Part shown: one piece after another, positions 26,828 through 37,179 of the stretch
Position numbering within the stretch: position 1 is the stretch's first letter
Layout of the letters: each line of letters starts with the position of its first letter
Position numbers and translations under genes: made by a program
Assembly: GCA_945893395.1 (NCBI GenBank)
Contig: CAMDEC010000006.1
Span: 1 to 43,516, forward strand
Direction of reading: 5' to 3'
DNA from: Bifidobacterium breve
GTDB taxonomy: Bacteria > Actinomycetota > Acidimicrobiia > Acidimicrobiales > Ilumatobacteraceae
Length of the DNA stretch: 43,516 nucleotides
Notes under the pieces: model-generated
Databases searched by the model: none
Told to the model about the DNA's origin: nothing
Seen by the model: only the letters and a program-made list of their open reading frames with translations

Positions 26828-28402
26828 TCAACTTGGCTGATAAACGCCAAACACCTCGCGTAACACATCGCTCACTTCGCCAAGTGTGGCGTTAGTGCGC
26901 AAAGCATCTTTCATTGGATACAACAAATTGTCGCTCTCCCGCGCCGCACTCTTCAACTTATCAAGCGCCGAAGTCACCGCGACTTGGTTGCGCGACGCAC
27001 GCAACTTTGCGACCCTGGCGATCTGACTTCGTTCAAGTTCTGGATCAACTTTTTTCGGCACGAATTCTTTTTCGGACTCGGCGACGAACTTATTTACCCC
27101 AACCAAAACGCGCGAACCATCATCGATCGACTTTGTATACGCATAAGCCGACTCTTCAATTTCGCCAACCTGAAACCCAGACTCAATAGCCTGCACTGCG
27201 CCACCCATTTGCTCGATGCGTTCGATGTACTGCCAAGACAATCGCTCCACTTCATTTGTCAACGACTCAACATAATAAGAACCAGCCAATGGATCAGGCG
27301 TGTCGGTGACGCCACTCTCGTAGCCGATGATTTGTTGCGTTCGCAACGCAATGCGTGCTGCATCTTCGGTTGGCAAACTCAGTGCCTCGTCAAAACCATT
27401 GGTATGCAAACTTTGCGTACCACCCAACACGGCAGCCATGCTCTGCATCGCGACTCGCACGATATTGTTCTGCGGTTGTTGTGCCGTAAGTGTCGAACCG
27501 CCAGTTTGTGTGTGAAAACGCATCAGCAAACTGGCAGGGTTCTGCGCACCAAACCGCTTCGACATAATTTCATGCCACATGCGACGGCTGGCACGAAACT
27601 TGGCGACCTCTTCAAAAAAATTGTTGTGGCCGTTCCAAAAGAAACTGATCCGCGGGGCGAAATCGTCGACGTCGAGCCCCGAGTCGACCGCCGCCTGAAC
27701 ATAAGCGATCGCATTCGACAAAGTAAACGCAAGTTCTTGCACGGCACTAGAACCCGCCTCACGAATGTGATAACCCGAGATTGAGATCGTGTTCCACTTT
27801 GGAATGTGCTTGGCGCAATACGCAAAAATATCCGTGATGATTCGCATCGACGGTCGCGGTGGGTAAATATATGTTCCGCGCGCAATGTATTCTTTCAACA
27901 AGTCATTTTGAATCGTTCCAGAAATTTCGGTCGACGCGACGCCGCGTTCTTCGGCCACTAATTCGTAGAGCAACAACAGCACCGCCGCTGTCGAGTTAAT
28001 CGTCATCGATGTCGTCACCTTGTCGAGCGGCAGATCGGCGAGCAACACGCGCATGTCTTCGATCGAGTCGATCGCCACACCAACTTTGCCGACCTCACCC
28101 GCCGCACGTGGATGATCGCTGTCATAACCCATCTGCGTCGGCAAATCGAACGCGCACGACAAACCCGTCTGCCCCGCGTTCAACAAAAATTTGAATCGCT
28201 CATTTGTGTCGGCAGCCGTACCGAAGCCCGCATACTGACGCATCGTCCACAAACGATCCCGATGCATCGTCTCGTAAATACCCCTGGTGTATGGCTCCGC
28301 ACCAGGAGAGCCGAGTTTCGACCTCGCGTCGAAACCGCTCAAGGACTCGTCTGAATATAAAGGTTTAATCTCAATACCTGAGTCGGTTTTTCGATCAGTC
28401 AT
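26828..28402 (-). CDS. Acyl-CoA mutase (methylmalonyl-CoA mutase family) large subunit, without B12-binding domain
   Basis: [93 protein letters not shown] ends at ~524 aa with no DxHxxG region. Confidence 0.92.
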   Translation of the reverse strand: MTDRKTDSGIEIKPLYSDESLSGFDARSKLGSPGAEPYTRGIYETMHRDRLWTMRQYAGFGTAADTNERFKFLLNAGQTGLSCAFDLPTQMGYDSDHPRAAGEVGKVGVAIDSIEDMRVLLADLPLDKVTTSMTINSTAAVLLLLYELVAEERGVASTEISGTIQNDLLKEYIARGTYIYPPRPSMRIITDIFAYCAKHIPKWNTISISGYHIREAGSSAVQELAFTLSNAIAYVQAAVDSGLDVDDFAPRISFFWNGHNNFFEEVAKFRASRRMWHEIMSKRFGAQNPASLLMRFHTQTGGSTLTAQQPQNNIVRVAMQSMAAVLGGTQSLHTNGFDEALSLPTEDAARIALRTQQIIGYESGVTDTPDPLAGSYYVESLTNEVERLSWQYIERIEQMGGAVQAIESGFQVGEIEESAYAYTKSIDDGSRVLVGVNKFVAESEKEFVPKKVDPELERSQIARVAKLRASRNQVAVTSALDKLKSAARESDNLLYPMKDALRTNATLGEVSDVLREVFGVYQPS

Positions 28403-28417
28403 AATGCAATCTCAAGG

Positions 28418-28840
28418 CTACGAGTTTGGTTGCCCCGCCGCGAGCACGGAGATCTCCATTAACCACTCGGGCTTGGCCAACGCGGGCACAGTTACGAGCG
28501 TGCTCGCCGCCAGATGACCATTCAATGCTGCATCACGAGCAGCCATCACAGTCTTTAATTTCGCAGACAGATCAGAGGCGTCAGAGGTGCTGACAACATA
28601 AGTCGTCACCGAAATTATGTCGCCTGCTTTCATTTTTCCTTCGGCCAGAATCGCCAAAATATTTTGCCAAACCACACTCGCCTGCTCGCCAATATTCGCC
28701 GGCACGCTACCGTCGCGTCGCGTCGGCACGACACCAGAAGTGACGATCAATTCATAACCTGCGGGCACATGCACGCCGTGCGCATATCTGGCCGCTGGGG
28801 CCGCCATCTCGGCAGGTTTCAATTCGCGCGGCATAGTCAA
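28418..28840 (-). CDS. RidA (YjgF/YER057c/UK114) family protein
   Basis: VTSGVVPTRRDGSVPANIGEQASVVWQNILAILAEGKMKAGDIISVTTYVV...GHLAASTLVTVPALAKPEWLMEISVLA. Confidence 0.85.
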   Translation of the reverse strand: MTMPRELKPAEMAAPAARYAHGVHVPAGYELIVTSGVVPTRRDGSVPANIGEQASVVWQNILAILAEGKMKAGDIISVTTYVVSTSDASDLSAKLKTVMAARDAALNGHLAASTLVTVPALAKPEWLMEISVLAAGQPNS

Positions 28841-28869
28841 GACCTTTCACGATAAGCCATAATTGACGA

Positions 28870-31242
28870 ATGGGCAAAAAAATAGTCGGACAAGAAAACC
28901 TCGCCGATATCGACGTGCTCGAACGAATTCAACAACGAGTGCTCTGGCTTGCAGTACGCATGGTCGACTACGCCAATCGCGAACGCGAAAGCGCGCCTGC
29001 ACCAGGTGGCAGAGACGCCGAGTTCAACGTAAAAGTTGGTGGGCACATGGCCAGCAGCGCTTCGGTCGTCAGCATCATGACATCACTTTGGTTCGGTCAC
29101 TTGAATGGTGACGACAAAGTCGTGGTCAAACCACACGCCTCACCAATTTTTCACGCGATCAAATATCTGACCGGCGAACTTGACAAGTCATATCTAAAAC
29201 GTCTGCGCACACTTGGCGGTTTGCAGAGTTACCCGAGTCGAACCAAAGATCCCGATGTTGCCGACTTCTCAACTGGCTCGATTGGTCTGGGTGCGGTTGC
29301 CCCGTTGTTTGCTTCGATGGTCCGTCGTTATATTGATTCACATTTTGCGCCCCGACCAGCGGCACGGTTCATTGCTCTAGTCGGCGATGCCGAACTTGAC
29401 GAGGGCAACATTTGGGAAGCAATCGCCGACCCATCGCTGCAAGGTCTCGGCAATGTGATGTGGGTCGTGGATGCCAACCGACAAAGTCTTGACCGAGTTG
29501 TGCCTGGCATGAAGATCAAAAAACTTGCCGAGTTTTTTGCAGACGCCGACTGGCATGTGATCGAAGCCAAATACGGACACAAATTGCAATCGGCATTTGC
29601 GCAACCAGGGGGCGAATCGTTGCGTCAATACATCGACGACATGTCGAATGAGCGATATCAAAGTTTGTTCGCTGTGTACGGCTCGGCGCTTCGCGAAAAA
29701 TTCTTAGACGGCGCCCCAAGCGAAGTAGTCGCCTTCATCAATGATGTTTCAGACGATGATCTCGCACCACTCGTGCAAAATCTCGGTGGCCACGACATCG
29801 AAATGTTGCTCGACGCCTATCGCGAGTGCGACCTGGTCACCGATAAACCAAGCGTCGTCTTCGCCTACACAGTCAAAGGTTGGGGCTTGCCGATTGCGGG
29901 CGATCCGCTCAACCATGCCGCGCTGCTCTCAGAAAGACAGATCAACGAATTACGCATTCAAAACGGCTTGACTCCCGAAACTGAGTGGGATCAATTCACC
30001 CGCGACAGCGAAGAAGACCGAGTCTGTCGTGCCGTAGGTGGCGATATCAACAATAAACAGTTGCCGGACCGACCAATGCTCAAAGTTCCGAACGAAGTCA
30101 GCCTGGCGATCGGCAAGAAACCAATTTCAACACAAGAAGTTTTCGGTCGATTGTTGACTGGTCTCGGCGCAATACCCGAAGTCGCCGAGCGCATGGTCAC
30201 GATGTCGCCTGATGTCAGCATCAGCACGAATCTCGGTGGCTGGATAAACAAGTTTGGTGTGTTCAGCTCTGATGCCCAACCAAACTATTTAGGTGATGAC
30301 CGATTGTTGCGCTGGAACGAGGGCCCCCAGGGTCGACATGTTGAACTCGGTCTAAGCGAAATGAATTTATTCTTGGCGTTGCATGCATTCGGGCTCGGCC
30401 ATGAATTGCACGGCGAACACTTGTTGCCAATCGGCACGGTTTACGATCCGTTCGTGTGTCGCGGTCTCGACGCTTTGATCTATGCGCTCTACAACGGAGC
30501 GAGATTTATTTTGGTTGGCACACCGTCTGGTATCACCCTCGCACCAGAAGGTGGTGCGCACCAAAGCACCGTCACAACCTCGCTGGGTCTCGAGTTGCCG
30601 AACATGACTTACGCCGAGCCGTGTTTTGCGCGCACACTCGACTGGTTAATCTGCAACGGCCTCGATCGACTCAGCACGCCCGATGGCGACAGCATGTACT
30701 TGCGACTTTCAACTCGCCCAATCAATCAAACACCATTTGAAGAACTCTTGGCAAAGCGTGGCGCTGATGCATTGCGCGCCGATGTCTTGGCTGGCGGATA
30801 TAGATTGCGCGAACCGAACGAAAGCCAACCTGCCGATTTAGTTATCGCCGCAACCGGAAGCGTCATACCCGAGGCAATGGCCGCGGCAAAACTGCTCGAG
30901 GCCGAAGGTGTCAACGCGCTGGTGCTGGATATTTGCTCGCCCGATCGTATTTATCGCGGCTGGCGCACTGCGCAACAAAGTGCAACCCGCAACGGCATGA
31001 CGACGCGCGATGTCGGCCACTTCGGCGCACTGCTAAATGATTCAGAACGTCGCCAGCCAATTCTCACGGTGCAAGACTCGGCGAGCCATTCGTTGGCTTG
31101 GCTGGGATCAATATTCGGCGCTCGCACGGTGCCCGTTGGTGTTGACGAATTTGGTCAATCAGGCTCTATTGCCGAACTTTACGGCACTTTCGATCTGCTT
31201 CCAGAGCAACTCGTCAACGCAGCCTTGCTCGCTTTGTCGTAA
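28870..31242 (+). CDS. AceE-like / transketolase-type ThDP-dependent dehydrogenase E1 (pyruvate dehydrogenase E1 homologue)
   Basis: VGGHMASSASVVSIMTSLWFGHL, FIALVGDAELDEGNIWEA (ThDP motif), SVVFAYTVKGWGLPIAGDPLNHAAL, RFILVGTPSGITLAPEGGAHQS. Confidence 0.82.
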   Translation: MGKKIVGQENLADIDVLERIQQRVLWLAVRMVDYANRERESAPAPGGRDAEFNVKVGGHMASSASVVSIMTSLWFGHLNGDDKVVVKPHASPIFHAIKYLTGELDKSYLKRLRTLGGLQSYPSRTKDPDVADFSTGSIGLGAVAPLFASMVRRYIDSHFAPRPAARFIALVGDAELDEGNIWEAIADPSLQGLGNVMWVVDANRQSLDRVVPGMKIKKLAEFFADADWHVIEAKYGHKLQSAFAQPGGESLRQYIDDMSNERYQSLFAVYGSALREKFLDGAPSEVVAFINDVSDDDLAPLVQNLGGHDIEMLLDAYRECDLVTDKPSVVFAYTVKGWGLPIAGDPLNHAALLSERQINELRIQNGLTPETEWDQFTRDSEEDRVCRAVGGDINNKQLPDRPMLKVPNEVSLAIGKKPISTQEVFGRLLTGLGAIPEVAERMVTMSPDVSISTNLGGWINKFGVFSSDAQPNYLGDDRLLRWNEGPQGRHVELGLSEMNLFLALHAFGLGHELHGEHLLPIGTVYDPFVCRGLDALIYALYNGARFILVGTPSGITLAPEGGAHQSTVTTSLGLELPNMTYAEPCFARTLDWLICNGLDRLSTPDGDSMYLRLSTRPINQTPFEELLAKRGADALRADVLAGGYRLREPNESQPADLVIAATGSVIPEAMAAAKLLEAEGVNALVLDICSPDRIYRGWRTAQQSATRNGMTTRDVGHFGALLNDSERRQPILTVQDSASHSLAWLGSIFGARTVPVGVDEFGQSGSIAELYGTFDLLPEQLVNAALLALS

Positions 31243-31251
31243 CCTAAAGCC

Positions 31252-32076
31252 ATGGCAATCATCGAGAACCAAACCACCACCAAAAAGACGATCGACGGCA
31301 TCGAGTTGACGCCAAAAACTGTCACCCAACTCGCGCCACCAAAATTTGCAACACTCGAACAAGAACGTCAGCATCGCAAAGAAAAACTTGCCGGTGCAAT
31401 GCGAATTTTTGGTCGCCTCGGTTTCGGCGAAGGCGTTGCAGGTCACATCACCGTGCGCGACCCCGAATTCACAGATCACTTCTGGGTCAACCCATTTGCG
31501 AAAAGTTTTCGTTACATGCGAGTCAGCGATTTAATTCTTGTCAATCACGATGGCGAGGTCGTTTATGGTTCGCAGCCAGTCAATCGTGCAGCGTTTTGCA
31601 TCCACGCGGCAATTCACCAGGCCCGCCCCGATGTCATTTCTGCTGCGCACGCTCACTCGCCGTTTGGCAAATCATGGTCGTCACTCGGTCGCAAACTCGA
31701 CCCGATCACCCAAGACTCGTGCTACTTCTACGACGACCACACGGTGATCACCGAGCAAGGCGGCGCCGTCGTGCTCGAAATCTCTGCTGGCCAAGAAATC
31801 GCCGCGAAGTTTCCAAAAGGCAAAGCGGCGATTCACCAAAATCACGGTTTGTTCACCGTCAGCGACACGGTTGACGCGGCGGCTTTTTGGTTCATCACCA
31901 TGGAGCGCACATGCCAAGCGCAGTTGATGGCCGAAGCAGCAGGCACGCCAAAACTTATTCCGCACGAAATGGCTAGTTACACTCGCGATCTAACTGCGTT
32001 TCCGGCTGCAGGTTGGTTGCAATTTCAACCTCTGTGGGAAGAAATTTGTCGCACTGACCCAGATCTTTTCGATTGA
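31252..32076 (+). CDS. Class II aldolase/adducin family protein
   Basis: GEGVAGHITVRDPEFTDHFWVNP, AAIHQARPDVISAAHAHSPFGKSWSSLGR (HAH metal site), AAIHQNHGLFTVSDTVDAAAFWF. Confidence 0.9.
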   Translation: MAIIENQTTTKKTIDGIELTPKTVTQLAPPKFATLEQERQHRKEKLAGAMRIFGRLGFGEGVAGHITVRDPEFTDHFWVNPFAKSFRYMRVSDLILVNHDGEVVYGSQPVNRAAFCIHAAIHQARPDVISAAHAHSPFGKSWSSLGRKLDPITQDSCYFYDDHTVITEQGGAVVLEISAGQEIAAKFPKGKAAIHQNHGLFTVSDTVDAAAFWFITMERTCQAQLMAEAAGTPKLIPHEMASYTRDLTAFPAAGWLQFQPLWEEICRTDPDLFD

Positions 32077-32969
32077 GTTCTAGCGCCGCCTCGCGCGGAT
32101 TAAATCGTTTTGCAAATACAGCACCACCCGAACTTCTATTCGTAGTTTCAGCCTTAGGTCAGTACTGCGGTGCGGTCATCGCAGTTGGGCTATTCGACGA
32201 TCTTGCCCCAGCCAGTGTCGCCTGGCTACGCGTGATCGGTGCGGCAATTTTTTTGCTTGCGTTCTCGTTTAAATCGTTAAGGCTCGGCGGCCACTGGTCG
32301 CGCCAACAATTAATCAGCGTCAGCCTGTTTGGCATTTCAACAGCTCTAATGAACTTGTTTTTTTACTTGGCAATTCAACATCTTGATCTAGGCAAAGGTG
32401 TAGCGATCGAATTCATTGGACCAATAACCGTCGCCGCACTTCGCACCCGCACGCGCCGCAATGCCATCGCCCTAGGCTTGGCCGTGGTCGGCGTCGTGAT
32501 TTTGTCGGGTCTCGAACTCGGCAACGAGCCATTGGGTTTGCTTTTTATTTTTCTGGCTTCAATCATGTGGGCGCTGTACATCGTGATCGGGTCGAAGGTC
32601 GCAAGTTTTGACCGTGGCGTTTCTGGTCTTGGCATCGGCCTGTTGATCGGTGCTCTTTTCATCGCTCCATTTGGTGCGCCAACTGTCGGCCCCGCATTCA
32701 GTACACCGTGGATTCTCGCAACAGGTCTTGTCGTTGGCGTTTTGTCCAATGCAATCGGTTACGGCATCGATCAATTCACGTTGCGACGCATTCCAGTACG
32801 CAGATTTTCTGTGTTGCTCGCGCTGCTACCGGTCACAGCAACTATTTTTGGACTGCTCTTTTTAAATCAAGTGCCAAGCATCACAGACTTGATCGGCATC
32901 AGTTTTGTCTTGATCGGTGTTGTTGTGCAACAACGCGAAACGCTTCCGGCAACCGAAGTTGTCGCTTAA
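32073..32969 (+). CDS. EamA/DMT superfamily transporter (RhtA-like)
   Basis: Ten hydrophobic segments; FYLAIQHLDLGKGVAIEFIGPITVA and RIPVRRFSVLLALLPVTATIFGLLFLNQ. TTG start overlaps the preceding stop (TTGA). Confidence 0.87.
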   Translation: MSSSAASRGLNRFANTAPPELLFVVSALGQYCGAVIAVGLFDDLAPASVAWLRVIGAAIFLLAFSFKSLRLGGHWSRQQLISVSLFGISTALMNLFFYLAIQHLDLGKGVAIEFIGPITVAALRTRTRRNAIALGLAVVGVVILSGLELGNEPLGLLFIFLASIMWALYIVIGSKVASFDRGVSGLGIGLLIGALFIAPFGAPTVGPAFSTPWILATGLVVGVLSNAIGYGIDQFTLRRIPVRRFSVLLALLPVTATIFGLLFLNQVPSITDLIGISFVLIGVVVQQRETLPATEVVA

Positions 32970-32984
32970 CTTCAAGTAGACTGT

Positions 32985-32998
32985 CCTCGCGGGCGAGG
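32985..32998 (+). terminator. Short hairpin followed by a short T-tract upstream of the SpoIID-like gene (weak terminator or 5' UTR structure)
   Basis: CCTCG-CGGG-CGAGG, then ggagtttta. Five-bp stem, weak T-tract. Confidence 0.3.
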
Positions 32999-33013
32999 GA
33001 GTTTTAATTCTCT

Positions 33014-35389
33014 ATGCGCATACCCCAAATCTCATACAAACGGCGCTTCGTCGCATTATTCGGCATCGCAACACTCGTTGCGGGGCTCGCACCTGCGCAA
33101 CTCGCCCACGCCGAACTGGGGCAACTGCCTGGCGGCGTGATTATTTACGGTCGCGGTTTCGGCCATGGTCGCGGTCTGAGCCAATACGGTGCTTACGGCT
33201 GGGCAACCGTTCACGGCTGGTCGTGGGAGCAAATTCTCGATTTTTATTACGGCGGAGCAACGGGCAACTTGCGATCAAATCTTGAAGCACCAAACCAAGA
33301 TATGACAACTTGGCTGAGCGTGATGAACAACAAGCAAACCGGCGTCGTTTCAGACTCAAGCACGATGCGTCTGCTCGAAGACCCAGACCAGGGTCGACGG
33401 TTCACCAGCATGGTCGCCCGCGAAAAATCTGGGGCACAACGCGTCTATCAAGTTTGGGGTTCAGGCGAACGCAAATGTCTCAACGAATCTGACTCACCTG
33501 AGGCGGCAGGTTTTACGCTGATCGGTGAGTTCAATGAAACCGCATCGTTTCTCACCAACGCCAGTCAAGACCCCGCCGCATCGGCACTCGACACGGTTGG
33601 CCTTTGCGAACCCAAATCGGCAAGCGCAAATCAAGTTCGTTATTATCGCGGCATTGTTCGCGCGATGAACAACACAAAAAACGAAAACCGCACGATCAAC
33701 ATCGCTCGTCTTGACGATTATCTGCGTGGCGTCGTGCCACGCGAATCACCAGCATCATGGGGTGACACTGCTGGCGGTGCGGGCATGAATGCGTTGCGTG
33801 CCCAAGCCGTTGCTGCCCGATCTTATTCAGTCACCGAAAATCGTTATGCAGGTCTAGCGAAAACATGCGACACACAAGACTGCCAAGTTTATGGTGGTGC
33901 CGCACTTCGAACTTCAGTCAACGCATCACCGTCAGTTCTCGAAAGTGCCAATACCGATCGTGCCGTTGCTGAAACTTCTGGCGTTGTGATTCGAAATCCA
34001 AATGGCAATGTTGTGCGCACCGAGTTCTCATCTTCAAACGGTGGTCGCACCGCAGGTGGCGAATTTCCGGCCTTGGTTGACGAAGGTGATATTGCTTCGA
34101 ATAGTTCGCTAATGGTTTGGACGCGCGCGTTTTCTGCCACACAGATCGTCGCCAAATACCCACAAATCGGCATTCTTACTTCAGTTACGACAACGAACGA
34201 CGGTCTGGGTGGCGATTGGGGTGGCTACACGATTGATGTCACGATCACCGGCACTGCTGGCGCGGTCAAAGTTTCGGGTTGGGCGTTTCGCACATCATTC
34301 GGCTTACCTGCACCGTGGTTCGGAGCGACACAAGTTTTTGGCGCGCCACTTGAATCTGGTGTGGTTGGCTCAATGTTGTTCGTCGGTGACTCAATCGGTC
34401 AGAGCATCGTTCCAGAATTCTCGGCAATAATGTCGCCAGCCTATCCCTCGGTCAATTTTCAAGCCATCGCCAACCGCTGCATGGTCGGTCCGAGTTGCGT
34501 CACACCAGACAAAGGTTTGCCAGATGCAATCGGCGTCGTTAATTCGCTGAGCGTCGAACAGTTCCCACAAATTGCAATCGTTCAATTGGGATACAACGAC
34601 GACCCCAACACGATGGCCGGCGATGTGGCTGCAGTGATTAACGCGCTAAATGCACGCAATGTGCAAAGAATCATCTTTGTCAACCTGTCAACACGTCGCG
34701 CTTCACAAAACTATGCATTGTCAAACGCAGCGTTGGCGGCTGCCGCGCAAATCAACCCGAATGTTTCTGTCCTCGACTGGAACGCGGCCAGCAGCGACCC
34801 GTCGGCTTCGCGCTGGTTCAGCGACGACATCCATCTAACGACCACTGGTCGCACCGAGTTCACATTATTTTTGCGCAAGCAACTCGACGAACTTCGCGCC
34901 CAAGGTCTGATTACGCCGAACCCAGACAGTGTCTTGCCATTGGCGGTACCTCTAGTCGCTGGCAATCGAGGCGAGCCGGTTTCTCAGTTGCAAAAGGCAC
35001 TGAACGTCGCCCTGGGCTTGAAAAAGAAACAGAAACTTGCCACCGATGGCGCATACGGCAAAGGCACTGCAAGCGCCGTGAGCAAAGTCGAAGAACTCAA
35101 CGGTCTGCCAATAGACGGCATTGCTGACGTCACAGTCCTGAGCCTTCTTGGCATCGACACCACAACTTTCAAACTCAGTCGAAACTCGCGCCATACATCT
35201 ATAGCCACGGCTCAAACAGCACTCGCCCGTGTACTCAAAATTAAAATGAAGGCAGATGGAATCTTTGGTTCGGGCACGGCTAAACAACTCAAGCGCTTTC
35301 AAAAAAGTGTCGGGCTCAAACAAACTGGTGTGATCGACCGTACAACTTGGCTTTCGCTACTGGCTGCCAGCGCAACGCTCACAAAATAA
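33014..35389 (+). CDS. Secreted SpoIID/LytB-like protein with SGNH/GDSL hydrolase-like region and two C-terminal peptidoglycan-binding repeats
   Basis: Signal peptide; YGRGFGHGRGLSQYGAYGWA, LDDYLRGVVPRESPASWG, ALRAQAVAARSYSV (SpoIID hallmarks); MLFVGDSIGQS, IVQLGYND, SDDIHLTTTGR (SGNH blocks); two PG_binding_1-like repeats (GEPVSQLQKALNV... ; TAQTALARVLKIKMKADGIFGSGTAKQLKRFQKSVGLKQTGVIDRTTW). Confidence 0.87.
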   Translation: MRIPQISYKRRFVALFGIATLVAGLAPAQLAHAELGQLPGGVIIYGRGFGHGRGLSQYGAYGWATVHGWSWEQILDFYYGGATGNLRSNLEAPNQDMTTWLSVMNNKQTGVVSDSSTMRLLEDPDQGRRFTSMVAREKSGAQRVYQVWGSGERKCLNESDSPEAAGFTLIGEFNETASFLTNASQDPAASALDTVGLCEPKSASANQVRYYRGIVRAMNNTKNENRTINIARLDDYLRGVVPRESPASWGDTAGGAGMNALRAQAVAARSYSVTENRYAGLAKTCDTQDCQVYGGAALRTSVNASPSVLESANTDRAVAETSGVVIRNPNGNVVRTEFSSSNGGRTAGGEFPALVDEGDIASNSSLMVWTRAFSATQIVAKYPQIGILTSVTTTNDGLGGDWGGYTIDVTITGTAGAVKVSGWAFRTSFGLPAPWFGATQVFGAPLESGVVGSMLFVGDSIGQSIVPEFSAIMSPAYPSVNFQAIANRCMVGPSCVTPDKGLPDAIGVVNSLSVEQFPQIAIVQLGYNDDPNTMAGDVAAVINALNARNVQRIIFVNLSTRRASQNYALSNAALAAAAQINPNVSVLDWNAASSDPSASRWFSDDIHLTTTGRTEFTLFLRKQLDELRAQGLITPNPDSVLPLAVPLVAGNRGEPVSQLQKALNVALGLKKKQKLATDGAYGKGTASAVSKVEELNGLPIDGIADVTVLSLLGIDTTTFKLSRNSRHTSIATAQTALARVLKIKMKADGIFGSGTAKQLKRFQKSVGLKQTGVIDRTTWLSLLAASATLTK

Positions 35390-35394
35390 AATAA

Positions 35395-37179
35395 TCAGCT
35401 ATTAAATTTTTTTTGCCAGCTCTCGTCACTCACAAGAGTCGGATAAGCATCGCGGTATTCGCGCTTGAGCCGACGATAATTCAGCGCAATTTCTTTGGTC
35501 ACGACGCAGACTTCGCGCAATAACGCAAAAAACCGACGTGAGTCGCGCTCAACTACGAAACCTTCAGGCAGTCTGTCGTGGCGATACAAAATTCTGTTAT
35601 ATCTGGTTGCCAAACCCACGGCTCGCGAGTCAATCGGTGCAGTTCTTAAGACATCACGACGTAACGCCTTGGGCAAGACGTAGCCACCGATAAGTGGCAC
35701 GGCCAGTGCAAAACCAATCAAGCGGATCGGCTTGATCCTTGGTTTGGTGATTTTCACCGCAGCCAATTCTGCCGACAGCGGTGCGGGTTTTTCTTCAGAG
35801 ACTTTGCGCAAATCATCGTGTAGCGCCGAGTGATCCGTGGCGATCAACGCCGCCGGGCCCTGCAGATATGCACGCACACCGCGAATCATGTATTCGACGC
35901 TGGCGTAACGCATCGAGAACAAGTTTCTGAAACACAACGCTATGAACCGTCGCGCCAAGTGCCACCAGTGATGCCTGTCAAACACGAGCGTGTCGATGAT
36001 CGCAAAATTGCGCTTTTCATAAAACAACGAAGACGGGTTGTTTTTCAGACCAAAATCTGCGTGCCAGACGATCACGCCGTTCAAAGTAACGCTGTGCTTG
36101 CCGGTATGCAGCAAACCAAAACTCACATCGTCGCCACGCACAAAAATTGGTAACGGGTTATCCCGCGTGATCATCACCGGAAATGCCGTATACCACCACG
36201 CCGTATAGGCGAACTTCTTTTCGCGCGCATCGCGCAGCACTAATTTGCGCTCACGCAAGTCGTCTTCACGACCAATCGCCCGCAACGGATACAGCGATCG
36301 CCAACGATATTTCGAGCCCGCTTCAAACTGCATCCAACCTCGCTCTTCGCTGAGCATCGCTCCATGAATGCATAATTTTTCGTCACGCGCAAAACTAAAC
36401 AATGCATAGGTTCGCACGAGGGCATCTGGTTCGAGAGTGATGTCATCGTCCATCAACAAAATATGTGTCGACCAACCTTCGTTGCGCAGATGAATGATTC
36501 CGCGAGCGAACCCACCAGCACCACCCAAGTTGGGATTCTGCACGACCGTGATCGGCGCATTTTGTTCGGTATCAAATTCGATGTTTCGTGCGTTGTCGAC
36601 CACGAGCACACGCAGTTTGCCGCGCAGTGTTTCGACCGTTTTTTCAAGATGCAAAACTTTTGCCACGGTCGGCTTGACATAATCTTGGCGATTAAAAGTG
36701 GTTATCGACAGCGAAAGCCTGATCTCGCGCGCAACATTCGTGGTCGTCGTCCATTCTCCACCGGTAACCACAACATCGGTCTGCTCTGCGCTGAGTCGAA
36801 CGAAATAGCTTCCATAATTCGCCCCAGAAAAATCTGGCACTTCGATCGTCGTCTTGCCGTTCAACGCAATGACGGTCGAGGCAACGACTTTTTCTGTTTG
36901 TTTCAAGCCGAACAACTTGGCACTAACGCCCACAATTTCGATTCGACCAGACCCGGTTGCATAAACAGTCACGAAGAGATTCTCGATGGTGCTCAGCCGT
37001 CGCCAACGACCAGCGGCAAAAACCCCAAATGAAGTATCAAAACTGAGTTCAGCGCCCGCATGCAAAAGAACCCGACCATCTACGATCGGTGCATTACCTT
37101 CAGCGCGCACATACAGCAACGGCTCGGTTGTCTCTGCACGCGGCAGAGTCAGTCTTTGCAACAAAAAATTATTCATCAC
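35395..37179 (-). CDS. glfT2: GlfT2-like galactofuranosyltransferase (GT2 family)
   Basis: 594 aa; N-terminal beta-rich domain, LSITTFNRQDYV, NPNLGGAGGFARGI, ILLMDDDITLEPDAL, AWWYTAFP, WHADFGLKNNPSSLFYEKRNFAI. Confidence 0.9.
   Translation of the reverse strand: MMNNFLLQRLTLPRAETTEPLLYVRAEGNAPIVDGRVLLHAGAELSFDTSFGVFAAGRWRRLSTIENLFVTVYATGSGRIEIVGVSAKLFGLKQTEKVVASTVIALNGKTTIEVPDFSGANYGSYFVRLSAEQTDVVVTGGEWTTTTNVAREIRLSLSITTFNRQDYVKPTVAKVLHLEKTVETLRGKLRVLVVDNARNIEFDTEQNAPITVVQNPNLGGAGGFARGIIHLRNEGWSTHILLMDDDITLEPDALVRTYALFSFARDEKLCIHGAMLSEERGWMQFEAGSKYRWRSLYPLRAIGREDDLRERKLVLRDAREKKFAYTAWWYTAFPVMITRDNPLPIFVRGDDVSFGLLHTGKHSVTLNGVIVWHADFGLKNNPSSLFYEKRNFAIIDTLVFDRHHWWHLARRFIALCFRNLFSMRYASVEYMIRGVRAYLQGPAALIATDHSALHDDLRKVSEEKPAPLSAELAAVKITKPRIKPIRLIGFALAVPLIGGYVLPKALRRDVLRTAPIDSRAVGLATRYNRILYRHDRLPEGFVVERDSRRFFALLREVCVVTKEIALNYRRLKREYRDAYPTLVSDESWQKKFNS

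Noticed and set aside
26984-27784. 266-aa plus-strand ORF opposite the acyl-CoA mutase gene
   Set aside because: Antisense shadow ORF with no domain signature; the minus strand encodes a well-conserved mutase.
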